Counted from the stretch's first letter, positions 1-10,632 are shown. The stretch: 23,981 nt of DNA from Pseudomonadota bacterium (GCA_023453335.1 JAEXTU010000307.1:1-23981); one strand, 5' to 3'. Numbers and translations: made by a program. Notes: a model not told the origin generated them from the sequence alone.

Positions 1-750
1 GCTGCCCCGGGGGGGGTGGCGGGCTGGGCGGCTGCTGCGGCGTCCCCCGGGCCGGTGGACGTGATCGAGCACCTGGGCGCGTTCATCCCCGGCGACGTGA
101 ACCTGGTGGACGAGAACGGCAAGCCGGTGCGGACTGGCGACCTGCTGGGCCGGCCCATGGTCCTGGTCCCGGTCTATTATTCCTGCCCCAACGCCTGCAA
201 CATCCTGCTCGGCAATCTGGCCACCATCCTGCCCAAGACCGGGCTGGTCCTGGGCCAGGACTATTCGGTGCTCACCGTGAGCTTCGACGACCGGGACACC
301 CCCGAAGTGGCGGCCAGGCGCAAGCGGGAGATCCTGAACCCGGTGGCCAAGAAACTGGACGCCACGGCCTGGCACGCCCTGACCGGGACCGCCCCCGAGG
401 TGAAACGGCTCCTGGACGCAGTGGGCTTCGGCTATTCCCGGGACGGCGTGGCCTTCAAGCACCCGGTGGCGCTCATGGCCCTCTCGCCCACCGGCAAGAT
501 CGTGCGCTACCTCTACGGCGAGACCCCCCTGCCCTTCGACATCGCCATGGCGGTCACCGACGCCGCGGCCGAGAGGCCCGGCTTCTCCATCCGCCGCGCG
601 GTGGCCTTCTGCTACACCTACGACCCTGAGGGCCGGCGCTACACCTTCGACCTCATGAAGGTGGCGGGCGCGGGCGTCCTGGTCGCCCTGGGGCTCTTCG
701 CCCTGTTCCTGGCCCTGGGCGGCAAGAAGAAGAACCGCACGGGAGCATAG
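1..750 (+). CDS. SCO family copper chaperone for cytochrome c oxidase (5' partial)
   Basis: This is an SCO1/SenC-type thioredoxin-fold protein that delivers copper to, or keeps reduced, the CuA site of oxidase subunit II. The frame is open to the window's left edge, so the N-terminus, probably a signal peptide ending in the Ala-rich stretch, is missing. The GTG at 16 is probably internal. Numbered from that GTG, the copper-binding CxxxC is C57-P-N-A-C61, and the conserved distal His is H149 in FKHPVAL. A hydrophobic segment near residues 217-235 followed by a Lys-rich tail suggests a C-terminal membrane anchor with the thioredoxin domain outside the cytoplasm. The stop lies 9 bp before the oxidase subunit I start, which fits co-transcription and an assembly role. 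The family assignment is secure; the copper function is inferred from family and context. Confidence 0.92.
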   Translation, partial: AAPGGVAGWAAAAASPGPVDVIEHLGAFIPGDVNLVDENGKPVRTGDLLGRPMVLVPVYYSCPNACNILLGNLATILPKTGLVLGQDYSVLTVSFDDRDTPEVAARRKREILNPVAKKLDATAWHALTGTAPEVKRLLDAVGFGYSRDGVAFKHPVALMALSPTGKIVRYLYGETPLPFDIAMAVTDAAAERPGFSIRRAVAFCYTYDPEGRRYTFDLMKVAGAGVLVALGLFALFLALGGKKKNRTGA

Positions 751-759
751 GGAGTTCCC

Positions 760-2373
760 ATGGCCCACGCCGACACCGCGCCCCAGAGCTTCCTTGCCGA
801 CGGCACGAGCCTCAAGTCCTGGGTATTCTCCACGGACCACAAGCGCATCGGGCTCATGTACCTGGCCCTCATCCTGCTCATGTTCACCGCGGGCATGACC
901 CTGGGCTTCCTCATGCGCCTCAAGCTCATGACCCCGGGCAACACCCTGCTCTCGCCCCAGACCTACAACGCGGTGTTCACCCTGCACGGGGTGATCATGA
1001 TCTTCCTGGTGGTCATCCCCAGCATCCCGGCCTCCTTCGGCAACATCATCATGCCCATGCAGATCGGGGCCAACGACGTGTCCTTCCCCAGGCTCAACAA
1101 CTTCTCCTGGTGGCTGTACGTGATCGGGGCGGTGACCGCGCTGGTGTCCATCTTCACCGGCTCGGGGGCCCCGGACACCGGCTGGACCTTCTACGTGCCC
1201 TTCAGTTCGCGCACCACCACCAACGTGTCCATCGCGGTCGTCGCGGTGTTCATCCTGGGCTTCTCCTCCATCCTCACCGGGCTCAATTTCATCACCACCA
1301 TCCACCGGCTGCGCGCGCCCGGGCTCACCTGGCGCCGGCTGCCCCTGTTCGTGTGGTCCCTCTACGCCACCGCCTGGATCCAGGTGCTGGCCACCCCCAT
1401 CCTGGGCATCACCGCCCTGCTCATCTTCGCCGAGCGGGTGCTCAACATGGGGCTGTTCGACCCCACCCGGGGCGGCGACCCGCTCATGTACCAGCACCTG
1501 TTCTGGATCTACTCCCACCCGGCGGTGTACATCATGATCCTGCCGGCCATGGGGGTGGTCTCGGACATCATCCCGGTGTTCGCCCGCAAGAAGATCTTCG
1601 GCTACTCCATGATCGCGGGGTCCAGCCTGGCCATCGCCTTCGCCGGCTCCCTGGTCTGGGCCCACCACATGTTCACCAGCGGCATGAGCGACACCGCGGT
1701 GCTGGTCTTCTCCCTGCTCACCTTCATCGTGGCGGTGCCCTCGGCCATCAAGGTCTTCAACTGGCTGTCCACCCTGTACAAGGGCTCCATAAGCCTGGAG
1801 CCGCCCCTGCTGTACACCCTGGGCTTCATCTTCATGTTCTCCATCGGCGGCCTCACCGGCCTGGTGCAGGGAGCGGCCGGGGCGGACATCCACGTGCATG
1901 ACACCTACTTCATCGTGGGGCACTTCCACTACGTGATCTTCGGAGGCACCGGCCTGGGCCTGTTCGCGGCCATGCACTTCTGGTTCCCCAAGGTCTTCGG
2001 CCGCATGTACCGCCGCGGCCGGGCCATGGCGGCCTTCTGGCTGCTCATTGTCGGCATGAACGTGCTCTATTTCCCCATGTTCGTCCTGGGCCTCATGGGC
2101 ATGCCCCGGCGCTATTACGACTATCTGCCCCAGTACGCCTCCTGGAACCTGGTTTCCACCATGGGCTCCTGGTTCGTGGTGGCGGGCATCCTGCTCATGT
2201 TCTGGAACCTGTACCAGGGCATGCGGCGCGGCCCGGCGGCAGGGGACAACCCCTGGCAGGCCGCCTCCCTGGAGTGGACCCTGGCCTCGCCCCCGCCCAC
2301 CCACAACTTCCCGGTGGAGCCGGTGGTCGAGCACGGGCCCTACGACTTCCCCGAGGTCGCGGCCCATGAGTGA
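760..2373 (+). CDS. ctaD: Cytochrome c oxidase subunit I, A2-type haem-copper oxidase
   Basis: This is the catalytic subunit of a terminal oxygen reductase: a polytopic membrane protein of 537 aa with about a dozen hydrophobic helices. All metal ligands are visible: H76 and H390 (low-spin haem), H388 (active-site haem), H253, H302 and H303 (CuB), with Y257 four residues after H253 for the His-Tyr crosslink. The D-channel entry D106 and K-channel K331 are kept. The helix VI Glu of A1 enzymes (HPEVY) is replaced: the sequence reads YSHPAVY at 251-257, the Tyr-Ser signature of A2-type oxidases. The start is set by GGAG 5 nt upstream of ATG. The stop overlaps the subunit III start by 8 bp. The haem type (a or o) cannot be read from the sequence. 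Confidence 0.98.
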   Translation: MAHADTAPQSFLADGTSLKSWVFSTDHKRIGLMYLALILLMFTAGMTLGFLMRLKLMTPGNTLLSPQTYNAVFTLHGVIMIFLVVIPSIPASFGNIIMPMQIGANDVSFPRLNNFSWWLYVIGAVTALVSIFTGSGAPDTGWTFYVPFSSRTTTNVSIAVVAVFILGFSSILTGLNFITTIHRLRAPGLTWRRLPLFVWSLYATAWIQVLATPILGITALLIFAERVLNMGLFDPTRGGDPLMYQHLFWIYSHPAVYIMILPAMGVVSDIIPVFARKKIFGYSMIAGSSLAIAFAGSLVWAHHMFTSGMSDTAVLVFSLLTFIVAVPSAIKVFNWLSTLYKGSISLEPPLLYTLGFIFMFSIGGLTGLVQGAAGADIHVHDTYFIVGHFHYVIFGGTGLGLFAAMHFWFPKVFGRMYRRGRAMAAFWLLIVGMNVLYFPMFVLGLMGMPRRYYDYLPQYASWNLVSTMGSWFVVAGILLMFWNLYQGMRRGPAAGDNPWQAASLEWTLASPPPTHNFPVEPVVEHGPYDFPEVAAHE

Positions 2374-2965
2374 GATGCCCAAGGACTACGCCGCGGCCAA
2401 GATGGGCATGTGGCTGTTCCTGTTCACCGAGGTGCTGCTCTTCGGCGGGCTCTTTTTGCTCTATTCCGCCTACCGCCACCGCTACCCGGTGGAGTTCCAC
2501 GAGGCGCACCAGGCCCTGGACCTGGTCCTGGGCGCGGTGAACACCGTGGTGCTCATCACCTCCAGCCTCACCGTGGCCCTGGCCATCTCCGCCCTGCAGC
2601 GGGGGCGCATGCGCCACTGTTACGTGTTTTTGGGCGCCACTGTGGGCATGGCCCTGCTCTTCCTGGTGAACAAGTTCTTCGAGTGGGGGGCCAAGTTCCA
2701 GCACGGCATCTACCCCGGGTCCGAGCACCTGGCCCACCTGCCCAAGGCCGAGAACCTGTTCTACGGCCTGTACTTCTCCATGACCGGGCTGCACGGGGTG
2801 CACGTGGTGGTGGGCGCGCTGGTGCTCTCCTGGGTGATGCTCCAGATCAGGCAAGGCCGGGTGACCCCGGCCGAGTACGTGACCCTGGAGAACGCCGGCC
2901 TGTATTGGCACCTGGTGGACCTGGTGTGGATATTCCTCTTCCCCCTCTTCTATCTGATAAGCTAG
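2366..2965 (+). CDS. ctaE: Cytochrome c oxidase subunit III
   Basis: This is the non-redox membrane subunit of the haem-copper oxidase, 199 aa with five hydrophobic helices, the short form typical of caa3-type enzymes rather than the seven-helix mitochondrial form. Family hallmarks include KMGMWLFLFTEVLLFGGLF near the N-terminus, the mid-protein NKFFEWGAKF, the helix motif SMTGLHGVHVVVG, and the C-terminal YWHLVDLVWIFLFPLFYL. The ATG at 2366 overlaps the end of subunit I by 8 bp, implying translational coupling. A second ATG three codons in (2375) is an alternative start. Subunit III usually stabilises proton uptake through the D channel of subunit I. The order I-III-IV-II differs from the more common II-I-III order. 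Confidence 0.97.
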   Translation: MSEMPKDYAAAKMGMWLFLFTEVLLFGGLFLLYSAYRHRYPVEFHEAHQALDLVLGAVNTVVLITSSLTVALAISALQRGRMRHCYVFLGATVGMALLFLVNKFFEWGAKFQHGIYPGSEHLAHLPKAENLFYGLYFSMTGLHGVHVVVGALVLSWVMLQIRQGRVTPAEYVTLENAGLYWHLVDLVWIFLFPLFYLIS

Positions 2966-2987
2966 GGCTGACAAGCTGAGGCACACC

Positions 2988-3284
2988 ATGGCGCACGACA
3001 CCGGCACCCACGCCTCGCATCCCCTGGGCTACGGACTGCTCATCGGGATCTGGGCCGCGCTCATGGTCCTCACCGCCACCACCGTGGCGGTGGCCCAGGT
3101 GGACCTGGGCTTCCTGAACATCGTGGCCGCCCTGGGAGTGGCCACCGCCAAGGCCTCCCTGGTGGTCTTCGTGTTCATGCACCTCAAGTACGAGAACCGC
3201 ACCCTGAAGGGCATGGTGGCCCTGGCCTTCGTGATCCTGGCCATCTTCATCGGGTTCACCTTCTGGGACGTGGGGCTGAGGTAG
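2988..3284 (+). CDS. Cytochrome c oxidase subunit IV family protein
   Basis: This small membrane protein of 98 aa has three hydrophobic helices and matches the bacterial subunit IV (COX4_pro/CtaF-like) family. The best marker is the second-helix sequence ASLVVFVFMHLKYE, with the conserved FMHLK. The N-terminus is short, His-containing and hydrophilic. It lies 22 bp after subunit III and 3 bp before subunit II, firmly inside the oxidase operon. A GAGG sits 7 nt before the ATG. Subunit IV is thought to help assemble or stabilise the CuB-haem core and has no redox centre. Given its size and position, no other identity seems likely. Confidence 0.93.
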   Translation: MAHDTGTHASHPLGYGLLIGIWAALMVLTATTVAVAQVDLGFLNIVAALGVATAKASLVVFVFMHLKYENRTLKGMVALAFVILAIFIGFTFWDVGLR

Positions 3285-3287
3285 GCC

Positions 3288-4544
3288 ATGAACCCGCAGA
3301 TCACCGACGCCGTGGCCAGCGTTGATCGCACCTTCCTGTTCATCTTCGGGGTGAGCGTGGTGGTCCTGGTGGGGATCACCGCGGCCATGATCTGGTTCGT
3401 GTTCCGCTACAGCCGCACCCGCAACCCCAAGCCCGCGGACTTCGACGGCAACCTCTTCGCCGAGATTCTCTGGACCGTGCTGCCCACCCTGCTGGTGCTG
3501 GGCATGTTCTTCTCGGGCTGGTCCAGCTACCGCGCCCTGCGCGACGTGCCCCCCGGGGCCATGGTGGTGAAGGTCACCGCCCGCATGTGGTCCTGGGGCT
3601 TCGAATACGCAAACGGCAAGAAGAGAAACATGCTCTGGGTGCCGGTGGGCGAGCCGGTGAAGCTGGACATGATCTCCACCGACGTGATCCACGGCCTGTT
3701 CATCCCGGCCTTCCGCATCAAGCAGGACGTGGTGCCCGGCATGGCCACCTATGCCTGGTTCAAGGCCGACACCCCCGGGGACTACGACCTGTTCTGCTCG
3801 GTGTACTGCGGCCTGCAGCACGCCAAGATGCTGACCACGGTCAGGGCCGTGCCCAAGGCGGAGTTCGAGAAATGGCTGGCCGAGGCCCCGGCCGCCGGCG
3901 CGGGCGGGGCGGGCAAGGCCCTGCTGGACCAGAAGGGCTGCCTGGGCTGCCACTCCCTGGACGGCTCGCCCGGGGCCGGCCCCACCTTCCAGGGCCTGTT
4001 CGGGCACCAGGTCACCCTGGTGGGCCCGGAAGGCAGGGAGTCCACGCTCACCGCGGACCGCGACTACCTACGCCGGTCCATCGTGGGCCCGGACCCCGGG
4101 CTGGTGAAGGGCTACGAAGCCATCATGCCCATGTACGAGGGCCAGCTCACCGGCCAGGAACTGGACCAGATGCTCGACTACCTGGAGAAGGGCGACGCGC
4201 CCCAACTCGACGGCCGCGAGGTGGCCGACCAGCAGGGCTGCCTGGGCTGCCACTCCCTGGACGGGACCATCGTGGCCGGGCCGAGCTTCAAGGACCTCAT
4301 GGGCTCCACGACCAAGCTCGTGCACGGCGGCTCGGTGCACGAGATGACCGTGGACCGGCAGTACGTCCTGGACCTGCTCAAGGACCCGGACAGCTTCCGG
4401 ATCAAGGGGTACGACCCCATCATGCCCGCCTACCCCGGGCTGTCCGAGGCGGAACTGGACGCCCTGGTGCGCTTCCTGGAGTCCCTGTCCTCGCACGCCA
4501 CGCCGTCGGAGCACGGCGGGGGCACGGGGCATCCCGCGCAATGA
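3288..4544 (+). CDS. coxB: Cytochrome c oxidase subunit II with two fused cytochrome c domains
   Basis: This is the electron-entry subunit, 418 aa. Two N-terminal helices (about 15-39 and 59-77) anchor an external cupredoxin domain with CuA ligands H135, C170, C174, H178 and M181; W101 lies in the aromatic stretch that receives electrons in homologues. After residue 205 come two tandem c-type haem domains. The first has C218-x2-C221-H222 with M280 the likely axial ligand; the second has C318-x2-C321-H322 with M379. The domains are clearly related (both read GCLGCHSLDG), so a duplication is likely. A dihaem subunit II is known from the Desulfovibrio vulgaris oxidase. One oddity is that the CuA loop reads CSVYC, with V172 where most homologues have Glu. 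The stop overlaps ctaB by 4 bp (ATGA). Confidence 0.97.
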   Translation: MNPQITDAVASVDRTFLFIFGVSVVVLVGITAAMIWFVFRYSRTRNPKPADFDGNLFAEILWTVLPTLLVLGMFFSGWSSYRALRDVPPGAMVVKVTARMWSWGFEYANGKKRNMLWVPVGEPVKLDMISTDVIHGLFIPAFRIKQDVVPGMATYAWFKADTPGDYDLFCSVYCGLQHAKMLTTVRAVPKAEFEKWLAEAPAAGAGGAGKALLDQKGCLGCHSLDGSPGAGPTFQGLFGHQVTLVGPEGRESTLTADRDYLRRSIVGPDPGLVKGYEAIMPMYEGQLTGQELDQMLDYLEKGDAPQLDGREVADQQGCLGCHSLDGTIVAGPSFKDLMGSTTKLVHGGSVHEMTVDRQYVLDLLKDPDSFRIKGYDPIMPAYPGLSEAELDALVRFLESLSSHATPSEHGGGTGHPAQ

Positions 4545-5374
4545 TTTCGGCCCTGCTGCGGCTCTTTCGGCTGCGCCTGGGCCTCTTGGCCACCGTGGGC
4601 GCCCTGGCCGGCTACGCCATGTACCGTCCCGCGCTCGACGCCCGCCTGGGCCTGGCCTGCGCCGCCACCCTGGTCCTGGCTGCCGGGTGCTCGGCCCTCA
4701 ACCAGGTGCAGGAGCGGGCCGAGGACGCCCGCATGGCCCGCACCCGCACCCGCCCCCTGCCCGCCGGGCTGATCCGGGTCCCCCTGGCCCTGGGGCTGGC
4801 CCTGGGGCTCCTGGCCGCGGGCCTGGCCCTGGCCGCGGCCTGTTCCCCGGCCGCCGCCGGGGTGGGCCTGGCGGTGGCGGCGCTCTACAACGGCCTGTAC
4901 ACCCCGCTCAAGAAGCACACCGCCCTGGCGCTCTTGGCCGGCGGCCTGGCCGGGGCCGCGCCTCCGGTCCTGGGCTGGGCCGCGGCGGGCGGCGGTCTCC
5001 CCGCCCTGCCTCCCCTGGCCGTGGCCGGGGTGCTCTACGTCTGGCAGGTTCCCCATTTCTGGCTCCTGGCCTGGCGGCAGCGCGAGGACTACGCCGCGGC
5101 CGGGTTCAAGGCCCCCGGCCCCCTGCCCTACCGCGGCCGGCTGCCCCTGGCGGTCTGGCTGGCCGCCTACTGCGCGGCCCTGGCCTTCGTCCCCGCGTTC
5201 AACCTGGTGGACTCGGCCCCGGCCAAATGGCTCTGCGTGGGCCTGGCCGCGGCCCTGGCCGCCGGAGCCAAGCCCATCCTGGACCGCAACCGCCTGGGGC
5301 TGGCCCTGGTCAACGCCTCCATGCTCATCTTTCTCTGCGGCCTGGCCCTGGACACATACGCCCTGGCCTTTTGA
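4541..5374 (+). CDS. ctaB: Protohaem IX farnesyltransferase (haem O synthase)
   Basis: This UbiA-superfamily membrane prenyltransferase (277 aa) adds a farnesyl group to haem B to give haem O for the oxidase. The first active-site region is at 54-74: N54, E58 and D62 followed by MARTRTRPLPAG, the CtaB form of the NDxxDxxxD motif but with Q55 and E58 instead of Asp. Further family markers are YTPLKKHT (120-127), GGLAGAAPPVLGW (134-146) and VPHFWLLAWRQREDYAAAG (170-188). The Ala/Leu-rich protein has about eight to nine helices. The start is the ATG inside the ATGA overlap with coxB; the same frame is open further upstream, but that part is a shadow of coxB. No ctaA follows, so haem O may be the end product. 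Confidence 0.95.
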   Translation: MISALLRLFRLRLGLLATVGALAGYAMYRPALDARLGLACAATLVLAAGCSALNQVQERAEDARMARTRTRPLPAGLIRVPLALGLALGLLAAGLALAAACSPAAAGVGLAVAALYNGLYTPLKKHTALALLAGGLAGAAPPVLGWAAAGGGLPALPPLAVAGVLYVWQVPHFWLLAWRQREDYAAAGFKAPGPLPYRGRLPLAVWLAAYCAALAFVPAFNLVDSAPAKWLCVGLAAALAAGAKPILDRNRLGLALVNASMLIFLCGLALDTYALAF

Positions 5375-5432
5375 CCTGAACGGTTAAACAACTACTTCAT
5401 TTTTGCCCTGCCTTGACGTAGGGTCGTTGGGT

Positions 5433-5436
5433 GGAG
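5433..5436 (+). promoter_or_regulatory. Ribosome-binding site that fixes the hybrid kinase start
   Basis: GGAG lies 5 nt before the ATG at 5442, with the same spacer (TTCCC) seen before the oxidase subunit I start at 760. A TTG at 5403 opens the same frame earlier, but it has no ribosome-binding site, and the 13 residues it would add look non-coding. I therefore start the gene at 5442. Confidence 0.75.
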
Positions 5437-5441
5437 TTCCC

Positions 5442-8210
<2,769 letters not shown>

Positions 8211-8347
8211 GGAGGCTGGGACCACACGCTTTTATCCAATCATTCAACTGTACTTTGTCTGGCGGAATTCCCTTTTTTGCTGTATGGCGAATTCCGTCAT
8301 CAACAACTACCACATATCAATGGATATACATCAACCGTAGGCCAAAC
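8211..8347 (+). promoter_or_regulatory. AT-rich spacer before the chemoreceptor, probable promoter region
   Basis: This 137-bp spacer is markedly more AT-rich than anything else in the window, as expected for a promoter. It contains a near-repeat: GGCGGAATTCC at 8261-8271 and GGCGAATTCCG at 8286-8296, 25 bp apart, the first including the palindrome GGAATTCC. A run of six T lies at 8273-8278. I could not match a clean -35/-10 pair, and the TGGC...TTGC pair here is too widely spaced for sigma54. The repeated element may be an operator; that is inference. Confidence 0.4.
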
Positions 8348-10534
8348 ATGAATATCAAGAACCGCATCTACCTTTCCATTCTGGTCCTGTTTTTCATTGC
8401 CGCCGGCATGTTCGCCGCCACCTGGATCATCTCCGCGAGCCAGGAAACCGACGGGTTGTGCATCAACCTGGCCGGCCGGCAGCGCATGTTGCTGCAAAAA
8501 ATGACCAAGGAGCTCTGGGAGCTGGAGCTGGCCCGCGGCAGCGCTTCGGCCGACAGCAAGCTCATCGATCCCGCCACCATCACCAAGGCGGTGCGCGCCA
8601 GCATCGCGGTCTTCGAGAAGACCGACGACGCGCTGGCCCGGGGCGGGGCTGCGCCCACCACCCTGGATCCGTCCGGGGACACGGCCCAGGTCCCGCGCGC
8701 CTCGGCCAAGGCCGCGGCCCTGCTGGGTCAGGTCGACGCCCTCTGGAGGCCCTTCAAGGCCGACGCGGAGTCCGCCCTGGACAAGTCCGATCCCGCCACC
8801 ATGGCCAAGGTCCAGGCCGCCAACGCCGGGCTGGCCAAGGCCCTGAACCTGGTGGTGGACCAGATGCAGGCCGAGGCCCAGGGCAAGGTCACCACCCTGC
8901 TCGCCACCCAGGCGGCGTGCGTGGTCCTGGCCCTGGTCGGCGCCCTGCTGGTCCTCTACAACATGCGCTTCCAGGTCATCGCGCCCATCGAATCCCTGCG
9001 CGACTATGCCCGGCGAGTGGCAGGCGGCGATCTGGCCTGCGACATCCAGGGCCGCTTCATCCATGAACTGGCCATGCTCAAACAGGACGTCTGCTCCATG
9101 GTCGACGACCTGCGCCGGAGCATGGACGAGTCCAAGGCCAGCTCCGAGGAGGCCCACCGGGCCACGGCCGAGGCCAACGCCGCGCTGGACGAGGCCCGGA
9201 CCCAGGAGACCAAGGTGCAGGGCCTGCTCACCTCCATCTCCGAGGCCGCGCTCCGCGCCGGGAACATCTCCCGCAAGGTGTTCGCGGCCATCGAGGAGCT
9301 GACCTCCCAGGTGGACCTGGTGAACTCCGGGGTGGAGGTGCAGCGCGACCGCATGACCGAGACCGCCACCGCCATGGAGGAGATGAACGCCACCGTGCTG
9401 GAGGTGGCCCAGAACGCCGGCTACGCCGCATCCAGCGCGAGCCACTCCAAGGAGAACGCCACCACCGGCGCCGCGGGCGTGCGCCGCGCCGTGGACTCCA
9501 TCCGCCACATCGAGGCCCGCATCCTGAAGCTCAAGGAGACCATGGCCCGCCTGGGCCAGGAGGCCGACAACATCGGCCGGATCATCACCGTGATCACCGA
9601 CATCGCGGACCAGACCAACCTGCTGGCCCTCAACGCGGCCATCGAGGCGGCCCGGGCCGGCGACGCGGGCCGGGGCTTCGCGGTGGTGGCCGACGAGGTG
9701 CGCAAGCTGGCCGAGAAGACCATGACCGCCACCAAGGAAGTGGGCGACGCCATCAGCAACATCCAGTCCCACGCCAAGGAGAACGTCACCGCGGTGGAGG
9801 CCGCGGCCCAGGACATCGTGGCCAGCACCGAGGCGGCCACCGAGTCCGGCCGGTTCATGGAGGAGATCGTGCGCATCGTGGACGAGACCGCGGGCCAGGT
9901 CCAATCCATCGCCGCGGCCAGCGAGGAGCAGTCCGCGGCCAGCGAGGAGATCAACCGGGCGGTGGCCGAGGTCACCCGGGTGGCCAGCGAGACCGCCGAG
10001 GGCATGTCCCGCTCCGCCTCGGCCCTGCAGGAAGTGCACAGCCTGGTGGAGGAACTGGACGCCATGATCCAGGGCATGGCCGGGGTCAAGGAGGGCAAGG
10101 ACTCCACCGGCGCCCTGAGCGGCAGCGGCGACTTCATCCCCTGGACCCCGGCCCTGTCCGTGGGCATCGGCTCCATCGACGAGCAGCACAAGGTCCTGGT
10201 GAAGCTGATCAACGAACTGCACACCGCCATGCGGCAGCGCCAGGGCAATACGGTGATGGCCGACGTGCTGGGCCGGCTCAAGGACTACACGGTCAAGCAC
10301 TTCAAGTACGAGGAGAAGCTCTTCGAGCAGCACCGGTATCCTGAGGCCGACACCCACTCCCAGGTCCACTCCAAGCTCGTGGAGCAGGTCCTGGACTTCG
10401 CCGAGGCCTTCCGCACCGGCCGGGCCACGGTGAGCATGGACCTGTTGCGCTTCCTCAAGAGCTGGCTCACCGACCACATCATGGGCACGGACAAGAAATA
10501 CACTCCCTTCCTCACGGCCCGCGGCGTGCGGTAG
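8348..10534 (+). CDS. Methyl-accepting chemotaxis protein with C-terminal bacteriohaemerythrin domain (DcrH-like)
   Basis: This chemoreceptor of 728 aa is anchored by helices at about 7-29 and 183-205. The external region between them starts with CINLAGRQRMLLQKMTKE, the motif of PilJ/NarX-type sensor domains. A HAMP domain follows (about 207-258), then a long coiled-coil signalling domain whose hairpin tip (about 410-455) contains the standard DQTNLLALNAAIEAARAG and GRGFAVVADEVRKLAEKT. Residues 595-722 are a bacteriohaemerythrin with all seven diiron ligands: H614, H651, E655, H670, H674, H710 and D715. By analogy with DcrH of Desulfovibrio vulgaris this end probably senses oxygen, giving the protein two inputs, one outside and one inside. 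The start is the ATG at 8348 with GTAGG 6 nt upstream; an earlier in-frame start at 8255 would add non-coding AT-rich sequence. Confidence 0.96.
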   Translation: MNIKNRIYLSILVLFFIAAGMFAATWIISASQETDGLCINLAGRQRMLLQKMTKELWELELARGSASADSKLIDPATITKAVRASIAVFEKTDDALARGGAAPTTLDPSGDTAQVPRASAKAAALLGQVDALWRPFKADAESALDKSDPATMAKVQAANAGLAKALNLVVDQMQAEAQGKVTTLLATQAACVVLALVGALLVLYNMRFQVIAPIESLRDYARRVAGGDLACDIQGRFIHELAMLKQDVCSMVDDLRRSMDESKASSEEAHRATAEANAALDEARTQETKVQGLLTSISEAALRAGNISRKVFAAIEELTSQVDLVNSGVEVQRDRMTETATAMEEMNATVLEVAQNAGYAASSASHSKENATTGAAGVRRAVDSIRHIEARILKLKETMARLGQEADNIGRIITVITDIADQTNLLALNAAIEAARAGDAGRGFAVVADEVRKLAEKTMTATKEVGDAISNIQSHAKENVTAVEAAAQDIVASTEAATESGRFMEEIVRIVDETAGQVQSIAAASEEQSAASEEINRAVAEVTRVASETAEGMSRSASALQEVHSLVEELDAMIQGMAGVKEGKDSTGALSGSGDFIPWTPALSVGIGSIDEQHKVLVKLINELHTAMRQRQGNTVMADVLGRLKDYTVKHFKYEEKLFEQHRYPEADTHSQVHSKLVEQVLDFAEAFRTGRATVSMDLLRFLKSWLTDHIMGTDKKYTPFLTARGVR

Positions 10535-10573
10535 GCCGGCGGCCGGAAATCACCGGTGGACGGCCTTCCTTTT
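10535..10573 (+). terminator. Possible weak terminator or attenuator after the chemoreceptor
   Basis: Immediately after the stop codon, GGCC and CCGG blocks can fold into a GC-rich hairpin (inner stem CCGG-AAATCA-CCGG, outer GGCC with GGCC), followed by the T-rich TTCCTTTT. The stem is imperfect, so this is only a candidate. It could reduce read-through into cheR. Confidence 0.35.
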
Positions 10574-10580
10574 CCCCGGA

Positions 10581-10593
10581 GAATGTGACATTC
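10581..10593. promoter_or_regulatory. Perfect 13-bp palindrome upstream of cheR
   Basis: GAATGT-G-ACATTC has 6-bp arms around one base, 40 bp before the probable cheR start, in the only AT-containing part of this gap. It could be a repressor operator or a small RNA hairpin. It also contains the alternative GTG start at 10585. Confidence 0.35.
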
Positions 10594-10632
10594 AACAGAC
10601 AAGAAGAGGCACATCCCAAACCCGGTACGACG

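Noticed and set aside
3587..4540. N-terminal extension of the ctaB frame over coxB
   Set aside because: This part is Pro/Arg/Gly-rich and out of frame with coxB, whose CuA and haem motifs prove the other frame. CtaB homology starts at 4541.
8260..8281. Possible sigma54 promoter (TGGC...TTGC) before the chemoreceptor
   Set aside because: The gap between the GG and GC elements is 16 bp instead of 10, so the spacing rules it out.
8300..10477. 725-codon open frame on the minus strand opposite the chemoreceptor
   Set aside because: Its translation is low-complexity (GLGLG and HHDGD-type runs) and matches no family. The plus strand has the full chemoreceptor and haemerythrin signature.
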